Assembly (NCBI RefSeq): GCF_015710975.1
Contig: NZ_CP049783.1
Coordinates: 2,167,501 to 2,231,500 of the forward strand
Origin: Paenibacillus polymyxa
Lineage (GTDB): Bacteria > Bacillota > Bacilli > Paenibacillales > Paenibacillaceae
Direction of reading: 5' to 3'
DNA length: 64,000 nucleotides
The notes under the pieces were generated by a model that saw only the letters and a program-made list of their open reading frames with translations, searched no databases and had not been told where the DNA came from. Position 1 is the first letter of the stretch, and each line of letters starts with the position of its first letter. This document shows positions 56,061-64,000 of this stretch, piece by piece. The position numbers were made by a program, and so were the translations under genes.

Positions 56061-57119
56061 ATGGCACTGCTTACTCTGGATCGCGTTTCGGTCGCTTATG
56101 ACAACCAACTGATCTTGCAGGATTTCGATTTGCAGCTCGAACGGGGGCAATTGCTCTCGTTGCTCGGACCGAGTGGTTGTGGCAAAACGACTACACTTCG
56201 TCTTATTGCAGGATTTCTCGAAGCTAAACAAGGAACATTTTTGTTTGGTGATAAGGATTATACCCGGGTTCCAGTGAATAAACGGAACTTCGGTTTTGTA
56301 TTTCAAAGTTATGCGCTTTTCCCGCATTTGTCAGTTTTTGATAATGTAGCCTTTGGTTTACGCTTGCGTAAAGTAAAAGAAGATGATGTAAAACGACGCG
56401 TTATGACTATGCTGGATACGGTGAGCCTGGGGGGATTTGAAAAACGTTTCCCCGGCGAATTATCAGGCGGGCAGCGTCAACGTGTGGCGATTGCACGAGC
56501 GCTTGTAATTGAACCCGATCTGCTGTTGTTTGATGAACCTCTGAGTAACTTAGATGCTAACCTGCGTGTGAATATGCGCGTAGAAATCCGCCGTATTCAA
56601 CAGGAACTGGGCATCACTACCGTATATGTATCGCACGATCAGGAGGAATGTTTTTCGATTTCTGACCAGGTTGCGATTATGAATAAGGGGAACATCGAGC
56701 AATTAGATGCTCCATCGACCATTTTTAAATATCCGACGACCGAATTTGTCGCCCGCTTTATTGGGTTTAATAATTTTCTAAGCTTTGACGAGCGCACTGA
56801 AGAAGGGGAACGTATTCGATTGAATACAAGCGACCTTTCGTTTAGCGTAGTGCGTAATCAGGGTACAGTCCAACCGGGTGCTCGCCAAGGCGCTATTCGC
56901 CCGGATGATTTGGTCATTCGAACTGAAGGCAACGAGACAGGAGAAAATGAGCTTCCCGGTGTCATTAAGGTAAGTACGTACCTAGGACGCAGCTATCAGT
57001 ATGTGGTAGAGACAGCGAAAGGAAACTTTACGGCTAATCAGGAAATGGATACGCCTTACTTGAGTGGTCAACGGGTTACCCTGCATTTTCCGGCAGACAA
57101 AATGGTGCTGGTCCAATAA
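56061..57119 (+). CDS. ABC transporter ATP-binding protein (PotA-like)
   Basis: 352 aa. Walker A is LLGPSGCGKTTTL, the signature is LSGGQRQRVAIARAL, and Walker B is LLLFDEPLSNLD, with the switch His in VYVSHDQEE. A C-terminal TOBE domain (about 270-350) is present, as in PotA/UgpC. It powers the importer formed with the two preceding permeases. Confidence 0.95.
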   Translation: MALLTLDRVSVAYDNQLILQDFDLQLERGQLLSLLGPSGCGKTTTLRLIAGFLEAKQGTFLFGDKDYTRVPVNKRNFGFVFQSYALFPHLSVFDNVAFGLRLRKVKEDDVKRRVMTMLDTVSLGGFEKRFPGELSGGQRQRVAIARALVIEPDLLLFDEPLSNLDANLRVNMRVEIRRIQQELGITTVYVSHDQEECFSISDQVAIMNKGNIEQLDAPSTIFKYPTTEFVARFIGFNNFLSFDERTEEGERIRLNTSDLSFSVVRNQGTVQPGARQGAIRPDDLVIRTEGNETGENELPGVIKVSTYLGRSYQYVVETAKGNFTANQEMDTPYLSGQRVTLHFPADKMVLVQ

Positions 57120-57147
57120 TCAGCGGGTTCGATGAAGGAGATACATC

Positions 57148-58869
57148 ATGCGTGCAGACAAAATGATTTTACAAGTTAAGGTGTATAACAGTTACTACAA
57201 GACGTTCGAGGAAGGCAATGTGGCTATACTTGACGGCAAGTTTATGTATATCGGTCAGCGCGGTCTGGAGTCTTTTGAGGCTGCTGAAATTGTGGAGGGG
57301 CACGGGAAATATATGATTCCCGGCCTAATCGACATCCATCTGCATATCGAAAGCACAATGGTGACACCAGCAACCTTTTCCTATGGACTCATTCGCAATG
57401 GGGTCACGACGATTGTACCAGAACCGCACGAAATGGCGAATGTTTTCGGACTGGAAGGCATTCAGGAAATGATGGAGGCCAGCAAAGATTGCGTGGCTGA
57501 TATGTTTTACGGGATTCCTAGCTCTGTTCCAGCGACGCCTTTGGAAACCTCAGGGGGTGAAATTGACATCCCCGAAATTGATGCTTTGTTGCAAACGGGT
57601 GAGATGATCTGTCTGGGTGAAATTATGAATTATGTGGATGTCATTCGTGATCCGGAGAGCAAGACGAACCGCATCTTACGCCACGTTCGTGAGCACTACC
57701 CAGAGCTGATCATTGAAGGCCATACGCCGCAGTTGCTTGATCTGGATCTGCATCAGTTGATCTATGCAGGAATAGGCTCAGACCATACCCACCAAAGCAT
57801 TGAGGGTATGAAGGCCAGAATGGCCGCCGGGATGTTTATTGAGATCCAGGAAAAATCCATGACCCCTGAGGTGATGGACTATCTCATTCAGGAAGACGTG
57901 GCACAACATTTTTGCTTCGTAACGGATGATGTGATGCCGGACTCTTTCGTAGAGCGAGGGCATCTGAACCACATCGTAAGTAAAGCGATCGGGATGGGAA
58001 TGAAGCCTGAGGATGCGATTTATGCAGCGACGTATACTCCTGCTGCCCGGATGCGTATGCATGACCGCGGGACCATTGCGCCAGGGAAAATAGCCGACTT
58101 CGTGCTGCTATCGGATCTGGAGCAATTTGATGTAGAGCAAGTCTATAAGGACGGACTCAAGGTATTCGATAAATTCGAGGAATACCATCAGGCACCGGTA
58201 AAAAGTTGCTTTCCCGCCCACTTTTATCGAAGTGTGAAGCTCAATCCGCTTACGGAGCAGGACTTTACTGTAAAGTTGGATGTAGGTGATGGCGCACATC
58301 CATGCCGTATTATGATGGTCAAGGATGGATCTACTTTTACAAGCGAACGGATTGCACCTGCACAAGTAGAGCAGGGTGAACTGGTATGGGAACATGGTGA
58401 ACATGGACTCATTGCTACGTTTGAGCGGTATGGCAAGAACGGCAACCGTGCTTACGGTTTGATCGGGGGAGATACGATTAAACGCGGGGCAGTGGCAACC
58501 ACCTATTCGCACGATAACCATAACTTGTTGGTCGTGGGGCATAACAAGCAAGATATGATATTGGCCGCGAATACGGTTTTATCCAGCCAAGGGGGCTTTT
58601 GCGTAGTTGAAAATGGCAAGGTGCTGTCCCATTTACCGTTAACGGTGGGCGGAATTTTAACAGAAGGACCGCTAGAAATGGTTGCTGCCCATGTGAAGGA
58701 ACTGCGTTCAGCCTTACTGTCGCTGGGCTATCGCCATTACAATCCAATCATGTCGCTCAGTACTCATTCTTTGCCAGTCAGCCCGGCTTTGAAAATTACC
58801 GATCACGGCTTGATTGATGTAAATGCAGGCAAAGTTGTATCCTTAATCGTGGAACCTTCTGAAATATAA
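57148..58869 (+). CDS. ade: Adenine deaminase (Ade family)
   Basis: 573-aa amidohydrolase converting adenine to hypoxanthine and ammonia. The metal-binding GLIDIHLHIEST is at the start of the barrel, with VPEPHEMANV, IEGHTPQL, FVTDDVMPDS and the C-terminal amidohydrolase part. Length fits B. subtilis AdeC. It is last in the transporter-nucleoside hydrolase operon, which therefore takes up nucleosides and turns adenine into hypoxanthine. A terminator follows. Confidence 0.93.
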   Translation: MRADKMILQVKVYNSYYKTFEEGNVAILDGKFMYIGQRGLESFEAAEIVEGHGKYMIPGLIDIHLHIESTMVTPATFSYGLIRNGVTTIVPEPHEMANVFGLEGIQEMMEASKDCVADMFYGIPSSVPATPLETSGGEIDIPEIDALLQTGEMICLGEIMNYVDVIRDPESKTNRILRHVREHYPELIIEGHTPQLLDLDLHQLIYAGIGSDHTHQSIEGMKARMAAGMFIEIQEKSMTPEVMDYLIQEDVAQHFCFVTDDVMPDSFVERGHLNHIVSKAIGMGMKPEDAIYAATYTPAARMRMHDRGTIAPGKIADFVLLSDLEQFDVEQVYKDGLKVFDKFEEYHQAPVKSCFPAHFYRSVKLNPLTEQDFTVKLDVGDGAHPCRIMMVKDGSTFTSERIAPAQVEQGELVWEHGEHGLIATFERYGKNGNRAYGLIGGDTIKRGAVATTYSHDNHNLLVVGHNKQDMILAANTVLSSQGGFCVVENGKVLSHLPLTVGGILTEGPLEMVAAHVKELRSALLSLGYRHYNPIMSLSTHSLPVSPALKITDHGLIDVNAGKVVSLIVEPSEI

Positions 58870-58879
58870 GAATAAAAGT

Positions 58880-58909
58880 AGAGCTGATCCATTGCGGGTC
58901 GGCTCTTTT
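58880..58909 (+). terminator. Terminator of the purine operon
   Basis: AGAGCTGATCC / GGGTCGGCTCT stem with wobbles, followed by TTTTC. Confidence 0.78.
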
Positions 58910-59047
58910 CATTATTCAGGCAGACAAAATTAACATCTTGTAGAGGCTTATTGTTGTAACCTATTTATGATGCGTTGGGAGTACTTGATGAATATTAATC
59001 AATTGGCAACTTCACATAATCTTCATGATTAAACTCTAATAAAGTGC

Positions 59048-59075
59048 TTGAAAAACACTAACATAGTGTTATAAT
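59048..59075 (+). promoter_or_regulatory. Sigma-A promoter of dps
   Basis: TTGAAA (59048-59053) and TATAAT (59070-59075) with a 16-base spacer. Confidence 0.7.
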
Positions 59076-59084
59076 TAAAACAGG

Positions 59085-59103
59085 ATTTAGATTAAGTCTA
59101 AAT
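59085..59103. promoter_or_regulatory. PerR-like box over the dps start site
   Basis: ATTTAGA-TTAAG-TCTAAAT, perfect 7-bp arms. Read as 7-1-7 it is TTAGATT-A-AGTCTAA, close to PerR/Fur boxes. It lies just downstream of the -10, as expected for a repressor. Confidence 0.55.
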
Positions 59104-59224
59104 TAATTGCTAATTATTTTTTAGTTTTACGCATGGGATTTAGAAGAAAATCAGACACTACTGCTAGCGAGTATCAAGCATCACTCAACTATACTATGAA
59201 TCATAACGAGAGGGGATTTTACAC

Positions 59225-59701
59225 ATGAGTACATTAAATCATACGAACGCACCTACACAAGAGGCAATTCAAGAACTGCACAAGGCATTGAACCGACACG
59301 TGGCTACTTGGTCTGTATTGTACACAAAACTGCATTATTTCCACTGGTATGTAAAAGGACCTAAATTCTTCACACTGCATGCTAAATTCGAGGAGCTTTA
59401 CAATGAAGCAACAGCTAATCTAGATACGATTGCTGAACGTTTGTTGGCTATTGGCGGCCGTCCTGCTGCGACCTTGAAGGAGCATTTGCAACTGTCAGCT
59501 ATTCAGGAGTCCGCAGGCGAGCAGACAGCTGAAGATATGGTGAAGTCCGTTGTAGCCGATTTTAAAACGATTACTGTTGAACTGGCTAATGGTATGGAAG
59601 CAGCAGAAGCGGCACAGGACAAAGCGACAGAGGATCTTCTGAATGGCTTGAGAGAAGAAATGGATAAACATATCTGGATGCTTAGCGCATATCTGGGATA
59701 A
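59225..59701 (+). CDS. dps: Dps-family ferritin-like DNA-protecting protein
   Basis: 158 aa with the Dps ferroxidase pattern: LHYFHWYVKGPKFFTLHAKFEE in the first helices (His, Asp/Glu ligands) and the C-terminal helix DKHIWMLSAYLG. By family it forms a dodecamer that oxidises and stores iron and protects DNA from peroxide. GAGAGGGG precedes the start. The promoter with a PerR-like box fits peroxide regulation, as for B. subtilis mrgA. Confidence 0.93.
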   Translation: MSTLNHTNAPTQEAIQELHKALNRHVATWSVLYTKLHYFHWYVKGPKFFTLHAKFEELYNEATANLDTIAERLLAIGGRPAATLKEHLQLSAIQESAGEQTAEDMVKSVVADFKTITVELANGMEAAEAAQDKATEDLLNGLREEMDKHIWMLSAYLG

Positions 59702-59851
59702 GTTTCTGGGAGTGTTTTCCACGGATATGGAGATCAGGTGAACAAGATATACATCCCGTTGGTTCCGGCCTGCTACTGGAGTATAATGACAAAGAAGCAT
59801 GGAAGACCACAGGCTCATAAGGAAGTGAGCTGCCGGGATGGGGTGTAGGTT

Positions 59852-60961
59852 ATGGAAGTGAAACAACAGCTTTTGCATGAAGCGGAGCAGTTTATATATA
59901 CATGTTATGAGGAGCTGGGTCGAAGCCGCGATGATGCGGAAGCCCGGCTTCTTCATATTCGTCACGACATAGAGACTACTGGAACATACGATCATACTTA
60001 CGAAGAGCTGGAACACGGGGCACTTATGGCTTGGCGGAATAGCAATCGTTGTATCGGTCGATTGTTTTGGGACAAGCTATTGGTCAGGGATGCACGTGGA
60101 GCGTCAGATGCGACGCAAGTAGTTCACGAGCTACTGGAGCATATCCGTATAGGAACGAACGGCGGTAAAATTAAGCCAACGCTTACTGTATTTCGCGCCT
60201 CCCAGCCGGGACAGCCGAATATTCGTATTTGGAACCATCAACTCATTCGTTACGCTGGATATGAAACGGCTCAAGGGGTCATCGGGGATCCAATCTCGGT
60301 GGATTTCACCAATGCTTGTAGGGATATGGGGTGGCAAGGAGCGATGACTGCTTTTGATGTATTGCCGCTGGTTGTGGAAGCGGGGGGTCAGCCTCCCGAG
60401 CTCTTTGATATTCCTGAACATTTGGTGATGGAGGTGCCTATTGAGCATCCAGAACTCTCTTGTATAGCCACTCTTGGATTGCGCTGGTATGCTGTGCCTA
60501 TGATTTCGGATATGACACTGGAGATTGGCGGTATCATCTATACAGCAGCTCCGTTTAACGGCTGGTATATGGGGACAGAAATCGGTGCCCGTAATTTTGC
60601 GGATACCTTCCGTTATAATATGTTGCCACAGGTGGCCAAACTGATGGGGCTGGATACGACGAGTGAAACAACGCTTTGGCGTGATCGGGCGCTAGTGGAG
60701 TTGAACATTGCTGTGTTGCATTCTTTTAAAAAAGCAGGGGTCAGCATTGTTGACCATCATACCGCAGCGGTCCAATTTAAGTTGTTTGAGGAACGGGAAG
60801 CCAAGGCTGGCCGCGCACTGACAGGTAATTGGACGTGGTTGATTCCACCATTATCCCCAGCAACCACACATATTTTTCATAGTTCTTACGATAATCGGCT
60901 TGTGAAGCCGAATTTTGGAGTTCAGGAAAAGCCGCAAGGTTGTCCTTTTCATTCTGGTTAA
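59852..60961 (+). CDS. nos: Bacterial nitric-oxide synthase oxygenase
   Basis: 369-aa heme enzyme that makes nitric oxide from L-arginine. The heme-ligand segment is WRNSNRCIGRLFWD (Cys67); the arginine-binding region FNGWYMGTEIGARNFADTFRYN is also intact, as is WTWLIPPLSPATTHIFH at the C-terminus. There is no reductase domain, as usual for Bacillus NOS. Its neighbours are dps and a small membrane protein. Confidence 0.95.
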   Translation: MEVKQQLLHEAEQFIYTCYEELGRSRDDAEARLLHIRHDIETTGTYDHTYEELEHGALMAWRNSNRCIGRLFWDKLLVRDARGASDATQVVHELLEHIRIGTNGGKIKPTLTVFRASQPGQPNIRIWNHQLIRYAGYETAQGVIGDPISVDFTNACRDMGWQGAMTAFDVLPLVVEAGGQPPELFDIPEHLVMEVPIEHPELSCIATLGLRWYAVPMISDMTLEIGGIIYTAAPFNGWYMGTEIGARNFADTFRYNMLPQVAKLMGLDTTSETTLWRDRALVELNIAVLHSFKKAGVSIVDHHTAAVQFKLFEEREAKAGRALTGNWTWLIPPLSPATTHIFHSSYDNRLVKPNFGVQEKPQGCPFHSG

Positions 60962-60985
60962 CCTAAGGGGATACTGATTGCTGGA

Positions 60986-61147
60986 TCAGGAATCCGGTTT
61001 ATCCCATACAACGATCAATAGGGTCGCGATCGGTCCTATAAGTAGTGAGAGCGCAAACCAGTTAAGCCTGCTCCGATTTTTGGACTGTGCCAAGCCGGCA
61101 TTAATAAGGGCAAGTGTTCCCCAGCCTAAATAATAATCTTCTGGCAT
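60986..61147 (-). CDS. 53-aa single-pass membrane protein
   Basis: 53 aa, starting at ATG 61147 with AAAGGAG seven bases upstream. A short hydrophilic start (MPEDYYLGWGTLALI) and a basic middle (SKNRSRLNW) precede one transmembrane helix (FALSLLIGPIATLLIVVW) and a charged end. It has no recognised family. It lies convergent to nos and divergent from the HEXXH gene. The ribosome site and clean frame make it a likely real gene. Confidence 0.65.
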   Translation of the reverse strand: MPEDYYLGWGTLALINAGLAQSKNRSRLNWFALSLLIGPIATLLIVVWDKPDS

Positions 61148-61268
61148 GGTATTCTCCTTTGTAAAAAGGTATAATATCGTACTGTGTATTGTATGAGTAC
61201 ATTTATAATTTCATAAGTTATATCGTAAATATAACTTTATATATCTTGGTTTGAGGAGCGAAGCTAAG

Positions 61269-61727
61269 TTGGAGAGAAATCAGGCAGAGCGCATTGTCGC
61301 TGAGCTTTTGGAACGGGCTGCTATAGGCGTAACAGTGAAGCTGGAGAAACGTTTTCCTGGTGGACGGCTGATTGGGGGCAAATATGCTATGCATGCTCAC
61401 GCCATTACCATGTATACGGATGTTATTGAAACACAATGTTTACAGATGTTCGGCAGCGCGGATCGAGTTGAGGAGTATTTTACGGTTGTGCTTGCGCATG
61501 AGATCGGGCACGCCGCCGATACTGAATTAGAGGGTCTCTCCGATGCGATGGAGCAAGAGAACATGATCGGGACCCGGCAACGGCTTGCGCTGCAAATTGA
61601 GGAAAACGCATGGAACTATGCGCTTAGACTGGTGCCTGAAATAGAAGCATCGTTTATTTCTGCCGTAATAGACGAGTCCCTGCTTGCCTATCGAGTCCCG
61701 ATTATGGAGCAGTCTGACATTGCGTAA
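61269..61727 (+). CDS. HEXXH zinc-dependent protease-like protein
   Basis: 152 aa. The motif VVLAHEIGHAADTELEG contains HEIGH, a zinc-binding zincin site. There is no signal peptide or membrane helix. TTG 61269 is preferred because GAGGAG lies about ten bases before it; the frame also starts at TTG 61251. It resembles small DUF-type metalloproteases; no partner is evident. A terminator follows. Confidence 0.6.
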   Translation: MERNQAERIVAELLERAAIGVTVKLEKRFPGGRLIGGKYAMHAHAITMYTDVIETQCLQMFGSADRVEEYFTVVLAHEIGHAADTELEGLSDAMEQENMIGTRQRLALQIEENAWNYALRLVPEIEASFISAVIDESLLAYRVPIMEQSDIA

Positions 61728-61741
61728 TAATGAATGATTCC

Positions 61742-61763
61742 AGAGCCGACAGGCTCTTTTTTT
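61742..61763 (+). terminator. Terminator after the HEXXH gene
   Basis: AGAGCC-GACA-GGCTCT stem followed by seven T. Confidence 0.85.
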
Positions 61764-61796
61764 ATTATTTTTAACAAACGAGGTGAACGGATAGAT

Positions 61797-62237
61797 TCAA
61801 AGGAGCAGCTTTTTAAGCTGTGAGACGCGACCTTGAGACAATTCCAGCATTTCGGCTAATTCTTTTTGAGAGACATTAGGGTATTCCTCCATGAGCTGCT
61901 TAAGTTTATTCAGGAGCTCATTCTGATTTCTGTAGCTCCTTCTTTTCTTCGGCTGGACAGGACGTGCTTCACTCAAATGACTGGAGGGATTATCGCTCTT
62001 CAGGTTCTCAATACAACTCTTGCATATCAGATGATCTCTGAAATAGCTTAAATGATCAACGGCACCACAAAAATAACAAGAAACCCCCGTATACTTGCGA
62101 ATCATCAGTCCCTCTGGTGTAATAAAAAAATCGAGAGCATCTCCAATATTAATATTCATAGAAGTGCGCAGTTCTTTGGGTAGCACAATGCGTCCCAAAT
62201 GGTCTAGTGGTCGTGTCATTCCTGTATTCTTCATCAT
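61797..62237 (-). CDS. AbrB-type regulator with zinc knuckle and C-terminal HTH
   Basis: 146 aa. Residues about 6-50 are an AbrB/SpoVT DNA-binding swapped-hairpin (HLGRIVLPKELRTSMNI). A four-Cys knuckle follows (C54-x2-C57 and C72-x2-C75), then a basic linker and a helix-turn-helix at about 115-145 (VSQKELAEMLELSQGRVSQL). Two DNA-binding modules plus a metal site in one short protein is unusual. Two ATG codons follow AAGGGG, so the start may be 62237 or 62234. Confidence 0.8.
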   Translation of the reverse strand: MMKNTGMTRPLDHLGRIVLPKELRTSMNINIGDALDFFITPEGLMIRKYTGVSCYFCGAVDHLSYFRDHLICKSCIENLKSDNPSSHLSEARPVQPKKRRSYRNQNELLNKLKQLMEEYPNVSQKELAEMLELSQGRVSQLKKLLL

Positions 62238-62341
62238 TTTTCCCCTTTCTTGGAATGCGCTTATGGTTGCTGGAATTGTATGTTATGTATGCTGGAAGTA
62301 CAAAGCGCTTATATTACAGTTTGTTTTGGTATAGCTATCCT

Positions 62342-62385
62342 AAAAAAAGCTCCGGCATGACGAACAATTACGTCTGCCGGAGCTT
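62342..62385 (-). terminator. Terminator of the SDR gene
   Basis: AAGCTCCGGCA..ACG / CGT..TGCCGGAGCTT stem, followed by TTTTTTT on the minus strand. Confidence 0.85.
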
Positions 62386-62419
62386 GGTGCAGCCAATGAA
62401 TCTAAGATGTCATGTCGAA

Positions 62420-63139
62420 TTACTGTGGGTTGGTTGTCCAAATGCCGGCTACTTTTAATTGAACCCGTGGCGGCAGCTTCAATGCAGCTAATGTCAGATC
62501 GGCCAAATCCTGCGGCTGAAGCATGCGGTCCTCGTCACCAATATTCAATCCCGCATTTACCGCCAATTCTGTATTGACCGTGCTTGGAGTCAGCGCGGTT
62601 ACCCGAATATTGGATTTGCGAACTTCCTGCATCAGTGCTTCCGTGAAGCCCATCAAAGCAAATTTGGATGCGCAATATGCCGAGCCTGTTGCAAAACCTC
62701 GTTCCCCTGCTGTGGAGGAAATGTTAATAATATTTCCGCTCTGTTGCGCCAGCATGCTTGGAAGAGCGGCGTGTGTAACATAATAGGTTCCCATCAGGTT
62801 TACGCGAATAATACGTTCCCACTCTTCGGGGTCCATATCTGCGACTGTGCCGAAGGTGGCGATGCCTGCATTGTTGATCAAAATATCGACGGCACCCAGC
62901 TCATGCTCCAGTGAAGCTACAGCAGCAGCGGCCTGTGTACGATCCGATATATCTGCAACAGCACTCACCACTTTCACACCGTATGTACTCCCCAGTGAAT
63001 CCTGCAGCTTTTGTAGGTCGGTCAATGTGCGTGAGATTAACCCCAGATTAACGCCTTCCTTGGCCAAGGTCTCGGCAATTGCCTTACCAATTCCTTTGCT
63101 GGCTCCTGTAATAATGGCTGTTTTGTTTTTAAGTTCCAT
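62420..63139 (-). CDS. Short-chain dehydrogenase, FabG/YoxD-like
   Basis: 239 aa. Nucleotide motif TGASKGIGKAIAETLA, NNAG, and catalytic SAYCASKF with upstream Ser in INISSTAG. The sequence is closest to 3-ketoacyl-ACP-reductase-like SDRs such as YoxD of Bacillus. It is monocistronic with its own terminator; no fatty-acid genes are adjacent, so a general ketoreductase role is equally possible. Confidence 0.85.
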   Translation of the reverse strand: MELKNKTAIITGASKGIGKAIAETLAKEGVNLGLISRTLTDLQKLQDSLGSTYGVKVVSAVADISDRTQAAAAVASLEHELGAVDILINNAGIATFGTVADMDPEEWERIIRVNLMGTYYVTHAALPSMLAQQSGNIINISSTAGERGFATGSAYCASKFALMGFTEALMQEVRKSNIRVTALTPSTVNTELAVNAGLNIGDEDRMLQPQDLADLTLAALKLPPRVQLKVAGIWTTNPQ

Positions 63140-63256
63140 CCAGTCTCCTCCTTATCACTATATAACGTGGTTGTGCATCTGAGCACATGGTTACATTATA
63201 CTAGGTTAAACCCCTTGAACCAAACTTCGCCTGATGAGACATTATGTAGTAGCCTC

Positions 63257-64000
63257 CTATTTGGAAATATCAATATCCCCTGAAGTGGTTTCGACCTTGA
63301 TCACGCTCGCGGCGCCGGGAACAGATTCGGGAGTGTTTATGCTTCCAGAGTCAGAGTGGACATTATAGACACCTTTAAAATCGAGAGCCTGCTTAATATT
63401 TACATCACCGGAATCAGAATTCACTTCCAAGTTGGATACGGTGCGTTGCGTAATATTAGATTCCCCTGAGGTTAGGGATAGAAGGCCGTTACCGCTATAA
63501 TCGCGGATGGTGACATCTCCTGAAGTAAGCTTTAGCTCCATATCTGCTGTAAGCTGATTGGCTATAAAGTTACCGGATGTTAGATTTGCGATCAGGTGGG
63601 TACTTCGGAGGTTTGTAATCTCGGCAGTGCCTGAGGTAGCAGTAATAGAAGTATTCTCCACGGAAGCATCTTGAAGTTTTACATTTCCTGAATGTGTATC
63701 TACCTGCAGATCAGCTAGTGTTTCCCCAGCAGGCATCTCTACAGTAATCGTTTGATCCAAATCAGGGGTAAACGAAAAGAATGACAAGGAAGGGGCCGGC
63801 TTCGATTGAATGGTAAGCTTACCGTTCTCAATTCGGGCATTATGAATCTGGTCGGCTACTTTTGTCTGAACTTCTCCGCTGATGCGTATCGTACCTTGGT
63901 CGCCAGAGCCAGGAGTGAACAAAATAGAAACATCATCAGAACTGTCCACTTTCAGGTTTTGAAGCTGACCACGTGTGAATGTCCATTTTTTATTTATAGC
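63257..64000 (-). CDS. DUF4097 beta-helix protein, N-terminus outside window
   Basis: 247 residues visible; the frame stays open to the right edge (64000), so the start is outside. Repeated DSGDV/TSGDV-type turns (LTSGDVTIRDYSG, NSDSGDVNIKQ, TTSGDIDIS) mark the DUF4097/LiaG-YvlB family, predicted beta-helical and often membrane-anchored in cell-envelope stress operons. Upstream partners cannot be seen. Confidence 0.75.
   Translation of the reverse strand, partial: AINKKWTFTRGQLQNLKVDSSDDVSILFTPGSGDQGTIRISGEVQTKVADQIHNARIENGKLTIQSKPAPSLSFFSFTPDLDQTITVEMPAGETLADLQVDTHSGNVKLQDASVENTSITATSGTAEITNLRSTHLIANLTSGNFIANQLTADMELKLTSGDVTIRDYSGNGLLSLTSGESNITQRTVSNLEVNSDSGDVNIKQALDFKGVYNVHSDSGSINTPESVPGAASVIKVETTSGDIDISK

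Overview
The window looks like a chromosomal segment of a Gram-positive, endospore-forming bacterium of the Paenibacillus (polymyxa-like) group. This rests on consistently strong AGGAGG-type ribosome sites, frequent TTG/GTG starts, lipobox lipoproteins, a Spo0E-like phosphatase, GlpP antitermination, an AbrB-type regulator and a bacterial nitric-oxide synthase. No rRNA, tRNA or CRISPR array was recognised.

Layout. 1-913: end of a carbohydrate ABC transporter. 1023-3228 (minus): ECF sigma factor with a DUF4179 anti-sigma partner. 3486-6259: YhdH-type oxidoreductase and a MATE exporter. 6545-11412: pectin/uronate catabolism (kdgR, kdgK, kduI, kdgA, kduD) with a shared GTTTA/TAAAC-type motif in front of three transcription units. 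11658-15487: two MFS exporters flanking a receiver-less winged-helix regulator. 15556-17727: a GNAT acetyltransferase gene cut in two by a 1.58-kb IS110-family element whose leader looks like a bridge RNA. 18043-21757: CPA2 antiporter, NAD(P)-binding protein, alpha/beta hydrolase, DUF1036-like protein. 22005-26038: glpP-glpK-glpD with a terminator-controlled glpD leader. 26190-28272: lrgAB/cidAB-type operon with a divergent LysR regulator. 28336-36564: Spo0E-like protein, diguanylate cyclase, nuclease-helicase fusion with MarR and pentapeptide-repeat genes, nucleoside hydrolase, and a GAF-histidine-kinase-like protein that lacks its phospho-acceptor histidine.

The accessory core is 36933-51386. 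It encodes a DUF4280 (PAAR-like) tip, two VgrG-like spike proteins, a peptidoglycan-directed toxin-like domain fused to the first spike, a separate signal-less glucosaminidase carrying the same tryptophan-rich repeat found in that spike, three large lipoproteins, an Imm11-like protein and a 48-aa protein. No tube, sheath or baseplate gene is visible. Immediately beside it lies a lipase with a C-terminal WXG-like segment, a small WXG100-like partner and a divergent lipoprotein, the layout of a type VII effector with reversed domain order. This region is the best candidate for an undescribed system: spike-loaded wall-active effectors in a monoderm with adaptor repeats that may load free effectors onto the spike.

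51879-58869 is a DUF2294 gene followed by a purine-salvage operon (PotD-like binding protein, nucleoside hydrolase, two permeases, ATPase, adenine deaminase) with a leader terminator. 59225-64000 holds dps with a PerR-like box, nos, a 53-aa membrane protein, a HEXXH protein, an AbrB-zinc-knuckle-HTH regulator, a FabG-like SDR and a partial DUF4097 protein. All functional names come from reading the protein sequences; no database search was run.
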